From NCBI RefSeq assembly GCF_024435075.2, contig NZ_JAMZEG020000002.1, positions 1,219,647 through 1,283,646 on the forward strand: a DNA stretch of 64,000 nt, read 5' to 3'. Origin of the DNA: Marinomonas maritima (GTDB lineage Bacteria > Pseudomonadota > Gammaproteobacteria > Pseudomonadales > Marinomonadaceae). A program made the translations under genes and the position numbers. How positions within the stretch are numbered: the stretch's first letter is position 1; each line of letters begins with the position of its first letter. This document shows, in pieces, positions 34,077 through 43,551 of the stretch. The notes beneath the pieces were generated by a model. That model ran no database searches. It had not been told where the DNA came from and saw only the letters and a program-made list of their open reading frames with translations.

Positions 34077-35699
34077 TCAGCGGCTTATCTGCTGTAGTTT
34101 TTTGTTAGATTGATCTTCCAAAAAACTATTCACTACTTGAGGATACTCACGCATAAATTTTATAAAGTCTCTTTCCGCATTTTGAGTTACTGGCATTTTT
34201 CCTTGAATAGCTTGAATGAAATTCGCTTGCTGGTGATTAATAGGTTTTATTGTCTCATTAACTAACATAACAATGTATTTTCCTGCATAGCGGATCAAAT
34301 GCTGGCTAAGAGGACTATAATCATCTGTTAGTTTCACATCGAAACCACCATTATTAAGTAATTTCATGTGTAATTCTGGAAAAATATTTTTTACGCCTGC
34401 CATATTTTCCAGCAGATGATGAATCATTTCTTTATTTTCTAAGATACCAACATGACTGCTGTTAAAACCGAACTGGTTATAAGATTGTCTTTGTGCTTCT
34501 GGATTCAATTGGCTTAAGAGTGGTACAACGCCATCGCTGTTTTCACCCAGTTTTAACACACTGGAATTATTATAGGCATAAAATAGTTGGTGATTGACAA
34601 ACTCAGGCAATGGTTTTCTATAAAGTTCTTTTATAAATTGACTAGTTGGATTTAAGTCTTTCCATGATGGTAATACGATTAAGCCATGCTTCTCACCTAA
34701 AGCCGCAGAAGGGTGACCTCCGAATGGAGTTGCTATACTAACAAATAATTTAACTTTATTTTCTGTCGCCCTTCCTTGGTATTTGTTAAATGCTTCTCGA
34801 GCGATAAGCCCGCCCATACTATGAGCGACTACAATCATAGGCATATCCATCATAGGAACGACGGCCCCCGAAAGAAAAATATTGTAAAAAAGATCTGCTA
34901 ACTGATCTAGATCACCACCAGAGGGGTAATAGAAAAACCAAGCCTTATAACGATCTTTATCCATGCTTTCAAGAATCGTTTTAAATTCTTTCGAACTACC
35001 ACCAATCCCATGTATAAAAATAACGGGGATTTTATGCGCTACGTCTTCTTTCAGGGCATAAAACATGGTTGGCGCATATTCTAAAAAAGAAGCAGGGTCG
35101 TACATACCCATAGTCGAAATATTCACATTAAATATTGGGTCATCTAGGCTACGAATAGTTCCAGTTGGATAATATAGGGACTGCTCTATTTCCATACTGT
35201 CAGGTACCAAAATAGTTTCAGCCCAAGTTAACCTTGAGCTTGCTGTTATTTCGATATTCACATCCTTAACAATTTTTTCTGGAAAACGAGTCGTATTTAA
35301 AAAAAGCTCCCTCTTGCCTACTATTTCAGATTGTTGAAACTCCCTATCTTTATTTATGTCTGCGTACATCAGTAAAGTATAATTTCCTTCAGGAAGGTTT
35401 AAACCATAATGCGTCCCTGTTCCTTTAAAGAACATTGTGTCAACTCGTTCATACTTTTTGAATCGACTGGAATAGGCGGCGATAGCCATAGATACATTTG
35501 AGTAGTCATTTGATTGAGAAATTGACTTACCCATAATGAAAAAAGTTTCTTGGTCTAGCATGTGTTTTAAGTTAACTTGGCTGGGGTCAGCATTTTGAAG
35601 TTTTTTATATTCCGTCTGGATAGCAGAATATTTCATATAAGAACATGACGTCAGCATAAAAGATAAAAAAACAATTATAATATTAATTCTTTTAATCAA
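34077..35699 (-). CDS. Lipoprotein alpha/beta hydrolase (lipase-like)
   Basis: A 540-residue protein. A lipobox at SFMLTSCSY gives lipidated Cys19. After an N-terminal beta-rich part of about 200 residues comes a hydrolase core: oxyanion loop VIFIHGIGGSSKEF (about 226-239) and nucleophile elbow VVAHSMGGL with Ser294; a later SHVGILENKEMI supplies a candidate catalytic His. The start is TTG at 35699 with GGAG 8 nt before it. The membrane-anchored N-terminal domain (GLNLPEGNYTLLMYADINKDREFQ) resembles a small carbohydrate/lipid-binding-like fold but is not identified. Substrate unknown. Confidence 0.8.
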   Translation of the reverse strand: MIKRINIIIVFLSFMLTSCSYMKYSAIQTEYKKLQNADPSQVNLKHMLDQETFFIMGKSISQSNDYSNVSMAIAAYSSRFKKYERVDTMFFKGTGTHYGLNLPEGNYTLLMYADINKDREFQQSEIVGKRELFLNTTRFPEKIVKDVNIEITASSRLTWAETILVPDSMEIEQSLYYPTGTIRSLDDPIFNVNISTMGMYDPASFLEYAPTMFYALKEDVAHKIPVIFIHGIGGSSKEFKTILESMDKDRYKAWFFYYPSGGDLDQLADLFYNIFLSGAVVPMMDMPMIVVAHSMGGLIAREAFNKYQGRATENKVKLFVSIATPFGGHPSAALGEKHGLIVLPSWKDLNPTSQFIKELYRKPLPEFVNHQLFYAYNNSSVLKLGENSDGVVPLLSQLNPEAQRQSYNQFGFNSSHVGILENKEMIHHLLENMAGVKNIFPELHMKLLNNGGFDVKLTDDYSPLSQHLIRYAGKYIVMLVNETIKPINHQQANFIQAIQGKMPVTQNAERDFIKFMREYPQVVNSFLEDQSNKKLQQISR

Positions 35700-35771
35700 A
35701 CCATATACTCCGAATCATTCAATGCTTCCCTAAGCAACCACATTACAACACTAAATTTATGAAACCAAGGC

Positions 35772-35808
35772 GTAAAAGACCAATATCATTAATAATGATA
35801 TCGGTCTT
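35772..35808 (-). terminator. Terminator of the MYG1-family gene
   Basis: AAGACC...GGTCTT forms a long hairpin (35776-35808), about 16 bp with one mismatch and almost no loop, followed on the minus strand by TTTT. It lies about 45 bp past the MYG1 stop. Confidence 0.7.
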
Positions 35809-35853
35809 AAATTTGATTTTTATACAATAACGCTCACTTTCTATTCTAAACGT

Positions 35854-36729
35854 CTAATAATCCAACGCCATCTGTGCCATCTTCATTGTATTTTCAAACG
35901 ACGCACAGCCAGCGATAAACAAGCCGTTATGACAGAACATGGCGTCATCTAATCCAGTAACATCTTGTAATTCTTTATCAGACAACCCAGCCCACGGCTG
36001 TGGTAGTTTTTTACGGTCTTCAAATGAGCCTAATTCGACTGGCACGGTTTGTATACGCCATTGCCCTGTTTGCGACGGATATACCATAAACAATGCGTCT
36101 TGCGATAATTTAAGCACGGTGGTTTTCCATGGCGTGTATTGTTCTAACACAATCACTCTTGGATCAATGGCTTTTTCTATGGCGCTTGCTACGATTGTTT
36201 TTGCGCTAACACCACCACTTGCTGACGCAATGAATCGAGTTAATATGCGTGATGCAAATGCAACGGCTTCATCAAAACACGCATCAAAATCGCCTTCTTC
36301 TTGCCATGTAGGATTAAACATTGAGATGGTTTGACTAAGGCTAATGCCTGTTGCTACACCTTCTACATGTCCACAATCTATTGCGTCGATGGTCGATACT
36401 AAATTTTTATCTAGTGAGTTGGCTACCTCTTGATTGCCTGCGCATATTTCGAGACCGTATTTTTGCCAAATTAACCCAAATGATGAAAACGGAATACCGT
36501 TTTCTCGTGCGCCTGCGCCACCTTTCTGATGATGATCAAATCGGCCTTTTTCTGGGTCGTATATTCCACCTACGTCTAACACTATGTCGGCTTTGGCCAT
36601 TACGTCTAAATCACGTGTGCGTATTAATTCTACAGATGGAAAAATGGTTTTAAGTGCCGCGACACTAAATACGTCGTCTGCGTGAAAGTTTCCGTTGTGC
36701 GTTGCGATTATTTGAGTTTGTTGGGACAT
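35854..36729 (-). CDS. MYG1 family (UPF0160) metal-dependent hydrolase-like protein
   Basis: A 291-residue protein of the DHH-like MYG1 family. Metal-site motifs: ATHNGNFHADDVFSVAALK near the N-terminus, DIVLDVGGIYDPEKGRFDHHQKGG and DAIDCGHVEG. The eukaryotic member is an exonuclease; the bacterial role is not settled. ATG at 36729 is preferred over 36771 because family members begin close to the HNGxFHxD motif and GAGA lies in front. Confidence 0.9.
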   Translation of the reverse strand: MSQQTQIIATHNGNFHADDVFSVAALKTIFPSVELIRTRDLDVMAKADIVLDVGGIYDPEKGRFDHHQKGGAGARENGIPFSSFGLIWQKYGLEICAGNQEVANSLDKNLVSTIDAIDCGHVEGVATGISLSQTISMFNPTWQEEGDFDACFDEAVAFASRILTRFIASASGGVSAKTIVASAIEKAIDPRVIVLEQYTPWKTTVLKLSQDALFMVYPSQTGQWRIQTVPVELGSFEDRKKLPQPWAGLSDKELQDVTGLDDAMFCHNGLFIAGCASFENTMKMAQMALDY

Positions 36730-37194
36730 TCTATAGTCTCTTTTATTGGTATTGCACTTAACAGCACACACGTATTAAGGGGCGCGATACTACTGAGCTT
36801 TAAGGGTGAGTAAAACCGTCATTTTACAGTATCAATGACGAACTTGAACCCTTCAGGTAAAACTAAATACGTCCCTCACTAACCAGAACGTTCTGTTTTT
36901 GATGAAGAACTCACGTGATGCAAACCCTGTTTTCATCAACCCAATAAGAGATGATCATTATTCCCAGAAAATCACGCACTCTTCCTATTACGAATTCTCA
37001 TTTTCTCACTTCCATTTATGTTTTAACGGCAACCCTCACGAATTATCAATCTTTACGATCCAATAACGGGCTTACAGGTTATTAATAATGAAGCGTATAA
37101 AAAATACCACGAGAACATGATATCTATACTTCATTGCTTTGGTGGGAGCGTTGATTGTAAGTGGCGTCTTTCAACCTATTTCAGTCATTACCAT
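36730..37194. other. Intergenic stretch without recognisable gene
   Basis: About 465 bp between the MYG1 start and the next gene end. It holds the MYG1 promoter region. I see no ORF with plausible coding character, no tRNA and no strong hairpin. Confidence 0.5.
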
Positions 37195-37881
37195 TTATTT
37201 AGTTGACTCGCCGTAAGCCGCAAATTTATCGCGGGAAAAAAACAGAATTTGGGTTATCCAATACAAGATGGTGAGCAGTATGAGCAGTGTCGGTACCGCT
37301 ACGATGAATAACAGTTGCTCTTCCTGCATGTTCTTAACATTAGCCCCCATCATTTTCACGATTTTGTCGGTGAATGCTAATGCCGTCCATATCAGTGAAA
37401 AGCCAATGCGCCAGACATGTCGAATAATGCGTTGAGTACCTGAAAGACCTAAACAGTAAAGGTTGCGGATATCCCCCAGAGCACACAGAATCGCTAAACC
37501 ACCCCAAATCAAATAGGCAAAAGGCGTCTCAACCTCTTGCCAACCCATACTGATAAAAAATGCAGTAATGGCGAAACCGACAATCCATATCAAAGCAGTT
37601 ACTTCCAGGAAGCCAGTTTCATACTTTTTATGATGCACCGTTAACCAGGCGGTAAATACGGTATACAGGACGATTGCACCCAACATCATGTCACCGATGG
37701 AGTTTTTGAGGTAAGCGGCTACAATACCCGAAATCAGCATGACCATCATGAATACAGTAAAATAGGAGCCTGCTTTTCTATGTAATGCGCTGCCTTTCTT
37801 GGCGAACATGGCAACAACAGCGCTCACCAAAACGAGCGTTCCCGCGGGGGCATGTATTGCCCAAATAATGATGTCTTTCAT
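37195..37881 (-). CDS. Hypothetical polytopic membrane protein, DUF2306-like
   Basis: A 228-residue protein with about seven hydrophobic segments. The opening IIIWAIHAPAGTLVLVSAVVAMFAKKGSALHRKAGSYF, with its His residues in a helix and the HRKAG loop, is reminiscent of DUF2306-type membrane proteins, but I cannot confirm this. A GAGG lies before the ATG. It is followed, in the same direction, after the small lipoprotein gene (51 bp gap), so the two may be co-transcribed. Function unknown. Confidence 0.65.
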   Translation of the reverse strand: MKDIIIWAIHAPAGTLVLVSAVVAMFAKKGSALHRKAGSYFTVFMMVMLISGIVAAYLKNSIGDMMLGAIVLYTVFTAWLTVHHKKYETGFLEVTALIWIVGFAITAFFISMGWQEVETPFAYLIWGGLAILCALGDIRNLYCLGLSGTQRIIRHVWRIGFSLIWTALAFTDKIVKMMGANVKNMQEEQLLFIVAVPTLLILLTILYWITQILFFSRDKFAAYGESTK

Positions 37882-37931
37882 GGGTAAAGCCTCGGTTAAA
37901 CACTTGCTAAAAACGGAATGATTAAAGTTGA

Positions 37932-38255
37932 TTAACGGCCATTCAATTTTTTGACCGCCAAATACCCGTATTGCGAATTGCTGTGTTCTTTAGCAAGGTA
38001 CTCATAAAGGGTGTTAGCTGTCTCGATCTCCCCCATCTCCTCGTAGGTCATTGCTTTTAAGTAAGTCAATTCCGCTTTCGTTTCAGCCGACATTGTCTCT
38101 GCATTCTCTGCCTGTGAAATTAATTCCAATGTGCGATCGTATTGCTGACGATCATAGTGTTTATATGCTTCAGAAATGGAGGCTGTTTGAATCAAACTCG
38201 AACATGCGCCGAGCAACAGTGTTGCTACTAGCAGTGCGATAGTAGGTAGTTTCAT
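37932..38255 (-). CDS. Small TPR-like lipoprotein
   Basis: A 107-residue protein. Signal with lipobox LLLGACSS gives lipidated Cys18. The mature part forms helix pairs (AYKHYDRQQYDRTLELISQAENA, AELTYLKAMTYEEMGEIETANTLYEYLAKEH) with TPR spacing. ATG at 38255 is chosen over TTG at 38264. It is divergent from the LysR gene across about 100 bp and upstream of the polytopic membrane protein gene. Confidence 0.75.
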   Translation of the reverse strand: MKLPTIALLVATLLLGACSSLIQTASISEAYKHYDRQQYDRTLELISQAENAETMSAETKAELTYLKAMTYEEMGEIETANTLYEYLAKEHSNSQYGYLAVKKLNGR

Positions 38256-38354
38256 ATCTATCAATCCCGTTAACGTAATTTAATCTCGACAACTCTACCA
38301 ATACATTAATGAAATCAATACAATGAAATATTGACCTCAGGTATACATATTTGT

Positions 38355-39248
38355 ATGGATTGGAAATCAATAACATTCGACTGGAACCGTGCTCGGGCTT
38401 TTTTGGTAACGGCAGAGGAAGGCTCTTTGGCTGCAGCCGCTCGATCAATGGGAATGACACAGCCTACCTTAGGACGACAGGTCGCGGCGCTAGAAAGCGA
38501 AATTGGATTTGATCTATTTACCAGGCGAGGTCGAGGCTTGGAACTAACGCCTAATGGCGTCAAATTACTAGAACATGTGCGGCTGATGGGTCATGCCGCC
38601 AACCAGTTTTCTTTATCCGCTTCGGGTAAATCAGATACCATCGAGGGTGACGTAAGCATCACCGCTTCCGAGCTTTTTTCTACATTCATGCTGCCACCCA
38701 TGATCAAGGCTTTACGAGAATTAGAACCTGGCATTGAGATCAAAATATATTCAACTAACGAAGAACGTGATCTTAATCGAAGAGAGGCTGATATTGCTAT
38801 CCGGAGTGTTCGTCCAACACAGCCAGAATTGATTGCAAAAAAGCTGTGCAGTGTTCGAGGTCATCTCTACGCCGCCAAAAGCTATCTGCAGCAACTAAAT
38901 AATCCTCCATCAATCGATGAGTTAAACAAGGCTAATTTTATTGACACTGAGAGCTCTGGCCGTCTTATGGCGTTGCTTAATTCTCAGGGCCTTTCTCTAA
39001 GTAAACAAAATTTTCCAGTGCTTTCAAACAGTCATATTGTTCAGTGGGAATTGGTTAAACGAGGTGTGGCAATTTGTGCCACTATAGAAGCAATAGGAGA
39101 TAACGAGCCGCTTGTTGAACGTGTCGTCATCTCCGATCTCCCCTTGATTACCATAGACTTATGGTTAGTTACTCACAATGAATTGCGTACCAATCGGCGA
39201 ATCAGACGCATTTTTGATTTTTTGGTATCGGAATTAGCTGATTATTAG
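38355..39248 (+). CDS. LysR family transcriptional regulator
   Basis: A 297-residue regulator. The winged HTH reads FDWNRARAFLVTAEEGSLAAAARSMGMTQPTLGRQVAALE and the effector domain follows (DVSITASELFSTFMLPPMI). ATG at 38355 is chosen over TTG at 38331, giving the normal LysR N-terminus. Effector unknown. Divergent from the lipoprotein gene. Confidence 0.88.
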   Translation: MDWKSITFDWNRARAFLVTAEEGSLAAAARSMGMTQPTLGRQVAALESEIGFDLFTRRGRGLELTPNGVKLLEHVRLMGHAANQFSLSASGKSDTIEGDVSITASELFSTFMLPPMIKALRELEPGIEIKIYSTNEERDLNRREADIAIRSVRPTQPELIAKKLCSVRGHLYAAKSYLQQLNNPPSIDELNKANFIDTESSGRLMALLNSQGLSLSKQNFPVLSNSHIVQWELVKRGVAICATIEAIGDNEPLVERVVISDLPLITIDLWLVTHNELRTNRRIRRIFDFLVSELADY

Positions 39249-39777
39249 CACCAACTAAAAACGCCCACCGTGCTTATATGTTATAGCCACTTGGCTCTTA
39301 TAAGGTTCAAATATGTACGATCCAATACAAGACGGAATCGGAAAAAATATACTTTCGGTAAGTTAAAAAGAAGAAAATCCTCCAAAAAAATTTTCTACCA
39401 TGTCAGTAAAGTAGGTGGAAAAGTGATTAATTCTAAAATGTCGATTGGAGAATTTGGCTGGTCAGTGTATGTATGGATACGGAAGGTAATATGTTTGGGC
39501 TCAGCTCAATGAAATAACACTCAAACTCATTGGTAAAATACTCATAATTCATCTTAAGACGAATTATGAGTATCCTGATATAGATTTTAATAAAGATATA
39601 ACGAGCACCTTCTTTGCCTTGCTAATTTATGCCGCCATCCTTGCTCAACACAATACTGTAGACCTTCAATATGGTATCGCTCTTTAAATTTAAACCTTAG
39701 TTTGAGCATCATAAATGCGGTTAACTCTCAAAAACACAAATTACAACAGTTTATAAAGCTTTGAAAAGCCTAGCATT
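39249..39777. other. Intergenic stretch with a long palindrome
   Basis: About 530 bp between LysR and the Old Yellow Enzyme gene end. An 80-codon ORF at 39270-39512 is Lys/Arg/Ser-rich with no family resemblance and is not called as a gene. The clear structure is the palindrome at 39538-39573. Confidence 0.5.
39538..39573. repeat. 36-bp near-perfect palindrome centred on CTTAAG
   Basis: Arms of 13 bp (ATACTCATAATTC and its complement) are perfect; the central TCTTAAGA is itself palindromic, and only one symmetric pair mismatches. No T-run follows. It could be a bidirectional transcription end or an operator. A perfect 34-bp palindrome at 42939-42972 has the same CTTAAG centre. Confidence 0.65.
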
Positions 39778-40914
39778 TTATTTTGTGTCACCATTATTTA
39801 ACTCATGTGTGATAAGGCCTGAATAACTTGGATAGTCAGTATAACCGCGCTCATCACCACCAAATAATGTTGACTGATCAGTAATTTCATTCAAAGAAAG
39901 TTCATATTTAAAGCGATCAGGTAAATCAGGATTAGCTAAGAATTTTCTTCCATAAGCGATAAAGTCGACCAAACCTGAATCAATTAGTTCTGTGCCTGTT
40001 TTTGCAGTGTAGTTACCCGCAACAACGATGCTGCCATTGAAGTTTTCACGTAATTCGTGTCTAAACTTATCGCTTACTACTGGTGCATCATCCCAATCTG
40101 CCTCAGATAGATGTATATAAGCTATCCCCATATCATTAAATTTTTTACTCGCAAGTAAAATAGCATCAATTGCTTCAGCATCGTCCATACCACGTTGTGT
40201 AATAAAAGGCGCTAGCCGAATACCTACCTTATTTGCACCAATTTCGTCACTTACCGCTCCGATAACATCAAAAACAAACCGTAATCTATTAGTGATTGAG
40301 CCACCGTACTCGTCCGTACGCTTATTTGAGCTACGACGTAAAAACTGATCAATTAAATAACCATTTCCACCATGAATCTCAATGCCATCAAACCCAGCTT
40401 CGATGGCATTTTTTGCAGCACGACGATAATCAAGGACAATGTTATTAATGTCTTCTATTGATAAAGCACGTGGCACGGGACAATCGACCATTCGCCCAAT
40501 ACCATCTTCGCCAACAACCCATACTTGTGCGTCTGGCGCAATTGCAGAGGGCGCTACAGGTAGACCATCAACATGAAATGAGGCATGTGACATTCGCCCA
40601 ACATGCCATAATTGAGAAACAATATGACCGCCAGCCTTGTGAACGGCTTGAGTCACCTTTTTCCAGCCAACGACTTGTTCGGCTGTGAACATACCGGGAG
40701 TAAATGAATATCCTTTTCCTTGAGGTGATATTTGTGTGGCTTCTGTAATAATGAAACCTGCGCTAGCACGTTGTGCGTAATATTCAGCCATTAATTCCGT
40801 TGGAATATCACCTGGTTGAGCAGTGCGTGAGCGTGTCATTGGCGCCAGTACAATACGATTATTCGCTTCAAATGTGCCTAATTTCTTTGTGTTAAATAAC
40901 ATTGAGTTTTTCAT
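39778..40914 (-). CDS. Alkene reductase, Old Yellow Enzyme family (NemA-like)
   Basis: FMN-dependent NADPH oxidoreductase of about 378 residues acting on activated alkenes or nitro compounds in known relatives. Motifs: NRIVLAPMTRSRT, SQLWHVGRMSH, the substrate-binding IEIHGGNGYLIDQFLRRSSNKRTDEYGGS (His-Gly-Gly-Asn) and VAGNYTAKTGTELI. The start at 40914 (MKNSMLFNT) gives the family N-terminus; an in-frame start at 41013 would add 33 unlikely residues. It is divergent from a LysR gene that probably controls it. Confidence 0.9.
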   Translation of the reverse strand: MKNSMLFNTKKLGTFEANNRIVLAPMTRSRTAQPGDIPTELMAEYYAQRASAGFIITEATQISPQGKGYSFTPGMFTAEQVVGWKKVTQAVHKAGGHIVSQLWHVGRMSHASFHVDGLPVAPSAIAPDAQVWVVGEDGIGRMVDCPVPRALSIEDINNIVLDYRRAAKNAIEAGFDGIEIHGGNGYLIDQFLRRSSNKRTDEYGGSITNRLRFVFDVIGAVSDEIGANKVGIRLAPFITQRGMDDAEAIDAILLASKKFNDMGIAYIHLSEADWDDAPVVSDKFRHELRENFNGSIVVAGNYTAKTGTELIDSGLVDFIAYGRKFLANPDLPDRFKYELSLNEITDQSTLFGGDERGYTDYPSYSGLITHELNNGDTK

Positions 40915-41178
40915 AATCTCTGTATTCCTAAAATTCAAGGCTCTCGTTAACGTTATGTTCATTTTTTGCTGTGTGTATTGTCTATACACATGAAAAGAAA
41001 GGCTTTTTTCCACCTGTAAACTAATGTTTTTTATCTAAAAACATTCATTACGGTGAGGCTACGGTAAACACCAAAAACTAATGAATGCTCACTTTTGTCG
41101 CTTTTTTTTCATTCTACGCTTCAACAAAATAATAGGTCTTGCTCATGGTAAGAACAATTGGCACAATTACTAAAACAC

Positions 41179-41197
41179 TATTCCGAAAAACGGAATA
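41179..41197. promoter_or_regulatory. Inverted repeat operator candidate between OYE and LysR
   Basis: TATTCCG-AAAAA-CGGAATA has 7-bp perfect arms and a 5-bp spacer, 22 bp before the LysR start. This is the size and dyad layout expected for a LysR recognition site in a divergent promoter. Confidence 0.6.
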
Positions 41198-41219
41198 ATA
41201 AGAAACGAAATAGGATAAT

Positions 41220-42146
41220 ATGGACAAACTCGGTGATATCGACCTTTTTGTAAGAGTCATAAAAAATCAAGGCCTAGCAGCTGCCGGTAGAGAAGTTGGG
41301 CTTTCGCCCGCACGAGTGACCGCGCGAATAAACGGATTAGAAGAAAGATATGGCGTTCGGCTTTTAAATAGAACAACACGACAGATTTCTCTTACTAATG
41401 AAGGTAGTCAGTTTTATACTTCTTGCGAACGTATTTTAGCGGAAGTAGAACAAGCTGAAACATCATTACAAACGGGTCAAACAAGTTTTAGCGGTACACT
41501 ACGAATCACAGCGCCATCCGATCTAGGACAACAACACATCGCTCCTGTGTTATCAAAATTTGTCGACAAACATCCAAACATCACACCTTATCTCTATCTT
41601 TCTGATAGTGTTACAGACATAGTTAGTGATGGATTTGATTTAGGTATCCGATTTGGAACTCTAGAAGATAGTACGTTAATAGCACGTAAATTGACGAGCA
41701 ATCGCCGAGTATTATGTGCTTCCCCCGAATACCTTAAACGTAAAGGCACACCTAACACCCCCGAAGCACTAGCGCAGCATGATTGCTTAACAATGGTACG
41801 TATGACTGAACCGCTGACTACTTGGCATTTCCAAAGCACTGATGACAAAAGGTCTATTTCAATCAAAGCGGCTAGATCTTCCAATGATGGCGCTTTGATT
41901 AGACGCTGGGCTATTGAAGGAGCTGGTATTGCATTAAAGTCATACTGGGACATCGCAGAGGACCTAAAAGCTAAACGCTTAGTCACAATTATGGATAACT
42001 ACAAACATGACTTTAGTCGTACAGGAACGTCTATCGGTGCAGATCTACATGCTATTTATCCGAATAAAAAATTCATTTCCCAGCGTACGATCGCATTTAT
42101 TAATGCTTTGAAGGAACACTTTATTTCAGAAACCATACCTACATAA
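41220..42146 (+). CDS. LysR family transcriptional regulator divergent from OYE
   Basis: A 308-residue regulator. HTH: LFVRVIKNQGLAAAGREVGLSPARVTARINGLEERYGVRLLNRTTRQ. Effector domain: FSGTLRITAPSDLGQQHIAPVLSKFV, typical of the branch that regulates neighbouring oxidoreductases. AGGA is 4 nt before the ATG. Likely target is the Old Yellow Enzyme gene. Confidence 0.9.
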   Translation: MDKLGDIDLFVRVIKNQGLAAAGREVGLSPARVTARINGLEERYGVRLLNRTTRQISLTNEGSQFYTSCERILAEVEQAETSLQTGQTSFSGTLRITAPSDLGQQHIAPVLSKFVDKHPNITPYLYLSDSVTDIVSDGFDLGIRFGTLEDSTLIARKLTSNRRVLCASPEYLKRKGTPNTPEALAQHDCLTMVRMTEPLTTWHFQSTDDKRSISIKAARSSNDGALIRRWAIEGAGIALKSYWDIAEDLKAKRLVTIMDNYKHDFSRTGTSIGADLHAIYPNKKFISQRTIAFINALKEHFISETIPT

Positions 42147-42342
42147 ACGGCGTGAAATAACACCATTACATTCAAAATGAGTTTTAGTGTAATGAAAAAT
42201 AATAATTATAAATTAACCTCAAGCCTGTGATATTAATGGTTTCTATGCTGCTTTATCATTTACCATCAATAAAAATGATAAAAAATATACCTGTTGACTT
42301 TAAAAACCATAACACACATTAATTCTTAATCAGTCATAGCCT

Positions 42343-42915
42343 ATGAATCCAATACATTTAAAATCGATTATAAAATTCTTCAAGAGCCTAAGCATTGAAG
42401 ATGATATTATTACTGAAGCATCAAAAGAATTCAAATTAATAAAAATAAAACCTAACACTGTATTATTAAATCAAGGGGATCAGCATAAATATGGTTATTT
42501 CATATCATCTGGAATATTAAGATCCTCTTATCATTCAGACATAGGGGGTGAATACTCTAAAGAGTATTATTTTAAAAATGAAATGGCTTTTTTGTACTCT
42601 TCTTGGCTAAACAAATCACCAGCCACATATCAAATTAGTGCTTTAAACCATTCAGAATTAATTAGAGTGCCATTACATTTACTGGACTTAAAAGAATGGT
42701 TACCTGCAAAAATAGCATTACTTCAACAGCAGTTACTTTATAAAGAAGATAAAGAAATTTTTTTACTTTTAAAAACACCAGAAGAACGATATTTGCACTT
42801 ACTTGAACATTCCCCTGAATGGACATCTAGCCTTAACAACATTCAATTGGCTACTTACATCGGCATTAATCCTATTAGTTTATCTAGGATTAAAAATCGG
42901 ATTAAAATGCGTTAG
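42343..42915 (+). CDS. Crp/Fnr-type cyclic nucleotide-binding-domain regulator
   Basis: A 190-residue protein. N-terminal cyclic nucleotide-binding beta-roll: VLLNQGDQHKYGYFISSGILRSSYHSDIGGEYSKEYYFKNEMAFLYSS; C-terminal HTH is short: LATYIGINPISLSRIKNRIKM. It lacks Fnr-type cysteines. The gene and its neighbour are clearly more AT-rich than the rest of the window, a possible sign of transfer. Ligand and targets unknown. A long palindrome follows. Confidence 0.85.
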   Translation: MNPIHLKSIIKFFKSLSIEDDIITEASKEFKLIKIKPNTVLLNQGDQHKYGYFISSGILRSSYHSDIGGEYSKEYYFKNEMAFLYSSWLNKSPATYQISALNHSELIRVPLHLLDLKEWLPAKIALLQQQLLYKEDKEIFLLLKTPEERYLHLLEHSPEWTSSLNNIQLATYIGINPISLSRIKNRIKMR

Positions 42916-42938
42916 AAAATTCGATATAGCTACTAATA

Positions 42939-42972
42939 TTTTAAAACATTAACTTAAGTTAATGTTTTAAAA
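42939..42972. repeat. Perfect 34-bp palindrome between the Crp-like and YgjV genes
   Basis: The left half TTTTAAAACATTAACTT is the exact reverse complement of the right half, with no spacer; the centre is CTTAAG. The right side continues as AAATATTTAT with few T, so a classical terminator is not certain. It may end the Crp-like transcript in both directions or serve as an operator. Confidence 0.7.
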
Positions 42973-43024
42973 ATATTTATCCTTACAATAATTTTCATTA
43001 TTTTTTCAAATACGGAAAATGAAA

Positions 43025-43531
43025 ATGTCAGCCTTTCTTATCTCACAGATTTTAATTGCTATTGCAATATTGTTTGACTTAATCTCGTTTCAATTTAAAG
43101 AACGAAAAAAAATAGTTGGGTGCTTATGCATCGCTGGAACCCTAATTTCTGTTCATTTTATTTTACTCCAGCAGTACACTTCATCAGGGCTAATGGCACT
43201 GGCTGTCATTCGTTATTTTTTAAGTATGTTCACAACATCTAAATCAGTAATGTCAATTTTTATTATTTTTTCTTTATTCTTCACTGCTTTTACATACACT
43301 GGGTTAGCTAGTCTAATCAGTTGTATAGGAGCAGTAATGCAAACAATAGCTGCATTTTGCCAGCACGATAAAAAATTACGAAAGTTAATGATTATTGGCA
43401 CCAGCTTTTGGCTATTAAACAATTATCTCGTTGGCTCTCCCGCTGCTGTAGCCATGGAAATATTATTTATTGCTAGTAACTTAATCGGTTACTATCGATT
43501 TCATATAAAGCCTGATTTAAAATCACACTAA
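43025..43531 (+). CDS. YgjV family inner membrane protein
   Basis: A 168-residue protein with five to six hydrophobic segments. LISFQFKERKKIVGCLCIAGTLISVHFILLQQYTSSGLMALAVIRYFLSM and the final SFWLLNNYLVGSPAAVAMEILFIASNLIGYYRFH match the YgjV family of unknown function. ATG at 43025 has GGA 8 nt before it, whereas the ATG at 43019 has only 2 nt, so the former is preferred. It lies 3' of the Crp-like gene on the same strand, in AT-rich DNA. Confidence 0.85.
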   Translation: MSAFLISQILIAIAILFDLISFQFKERKKIVGCLCIAGTLISVHFILLQQYTSSGLMALAVIRYFLSMFTTSKSVMSIFIIFSLFFTAFTYTGLASLISCIGAVMQTIAAFCQHDKKLRKLMIIGTSFWLLNNYLVGSPAAVAMEILFIASNLIGYYRFHIKPDLKSH

Positions 43532-43551
43532 AAAATATGCATAAATAATTC

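Noticed and set aside
39270..39512. 80-codon plus-strand open frame after the LysR gene
   Set aside because: Lys/Arg/Ser-rich without recognisable motif or ribosome binding site; treated as noncoding.
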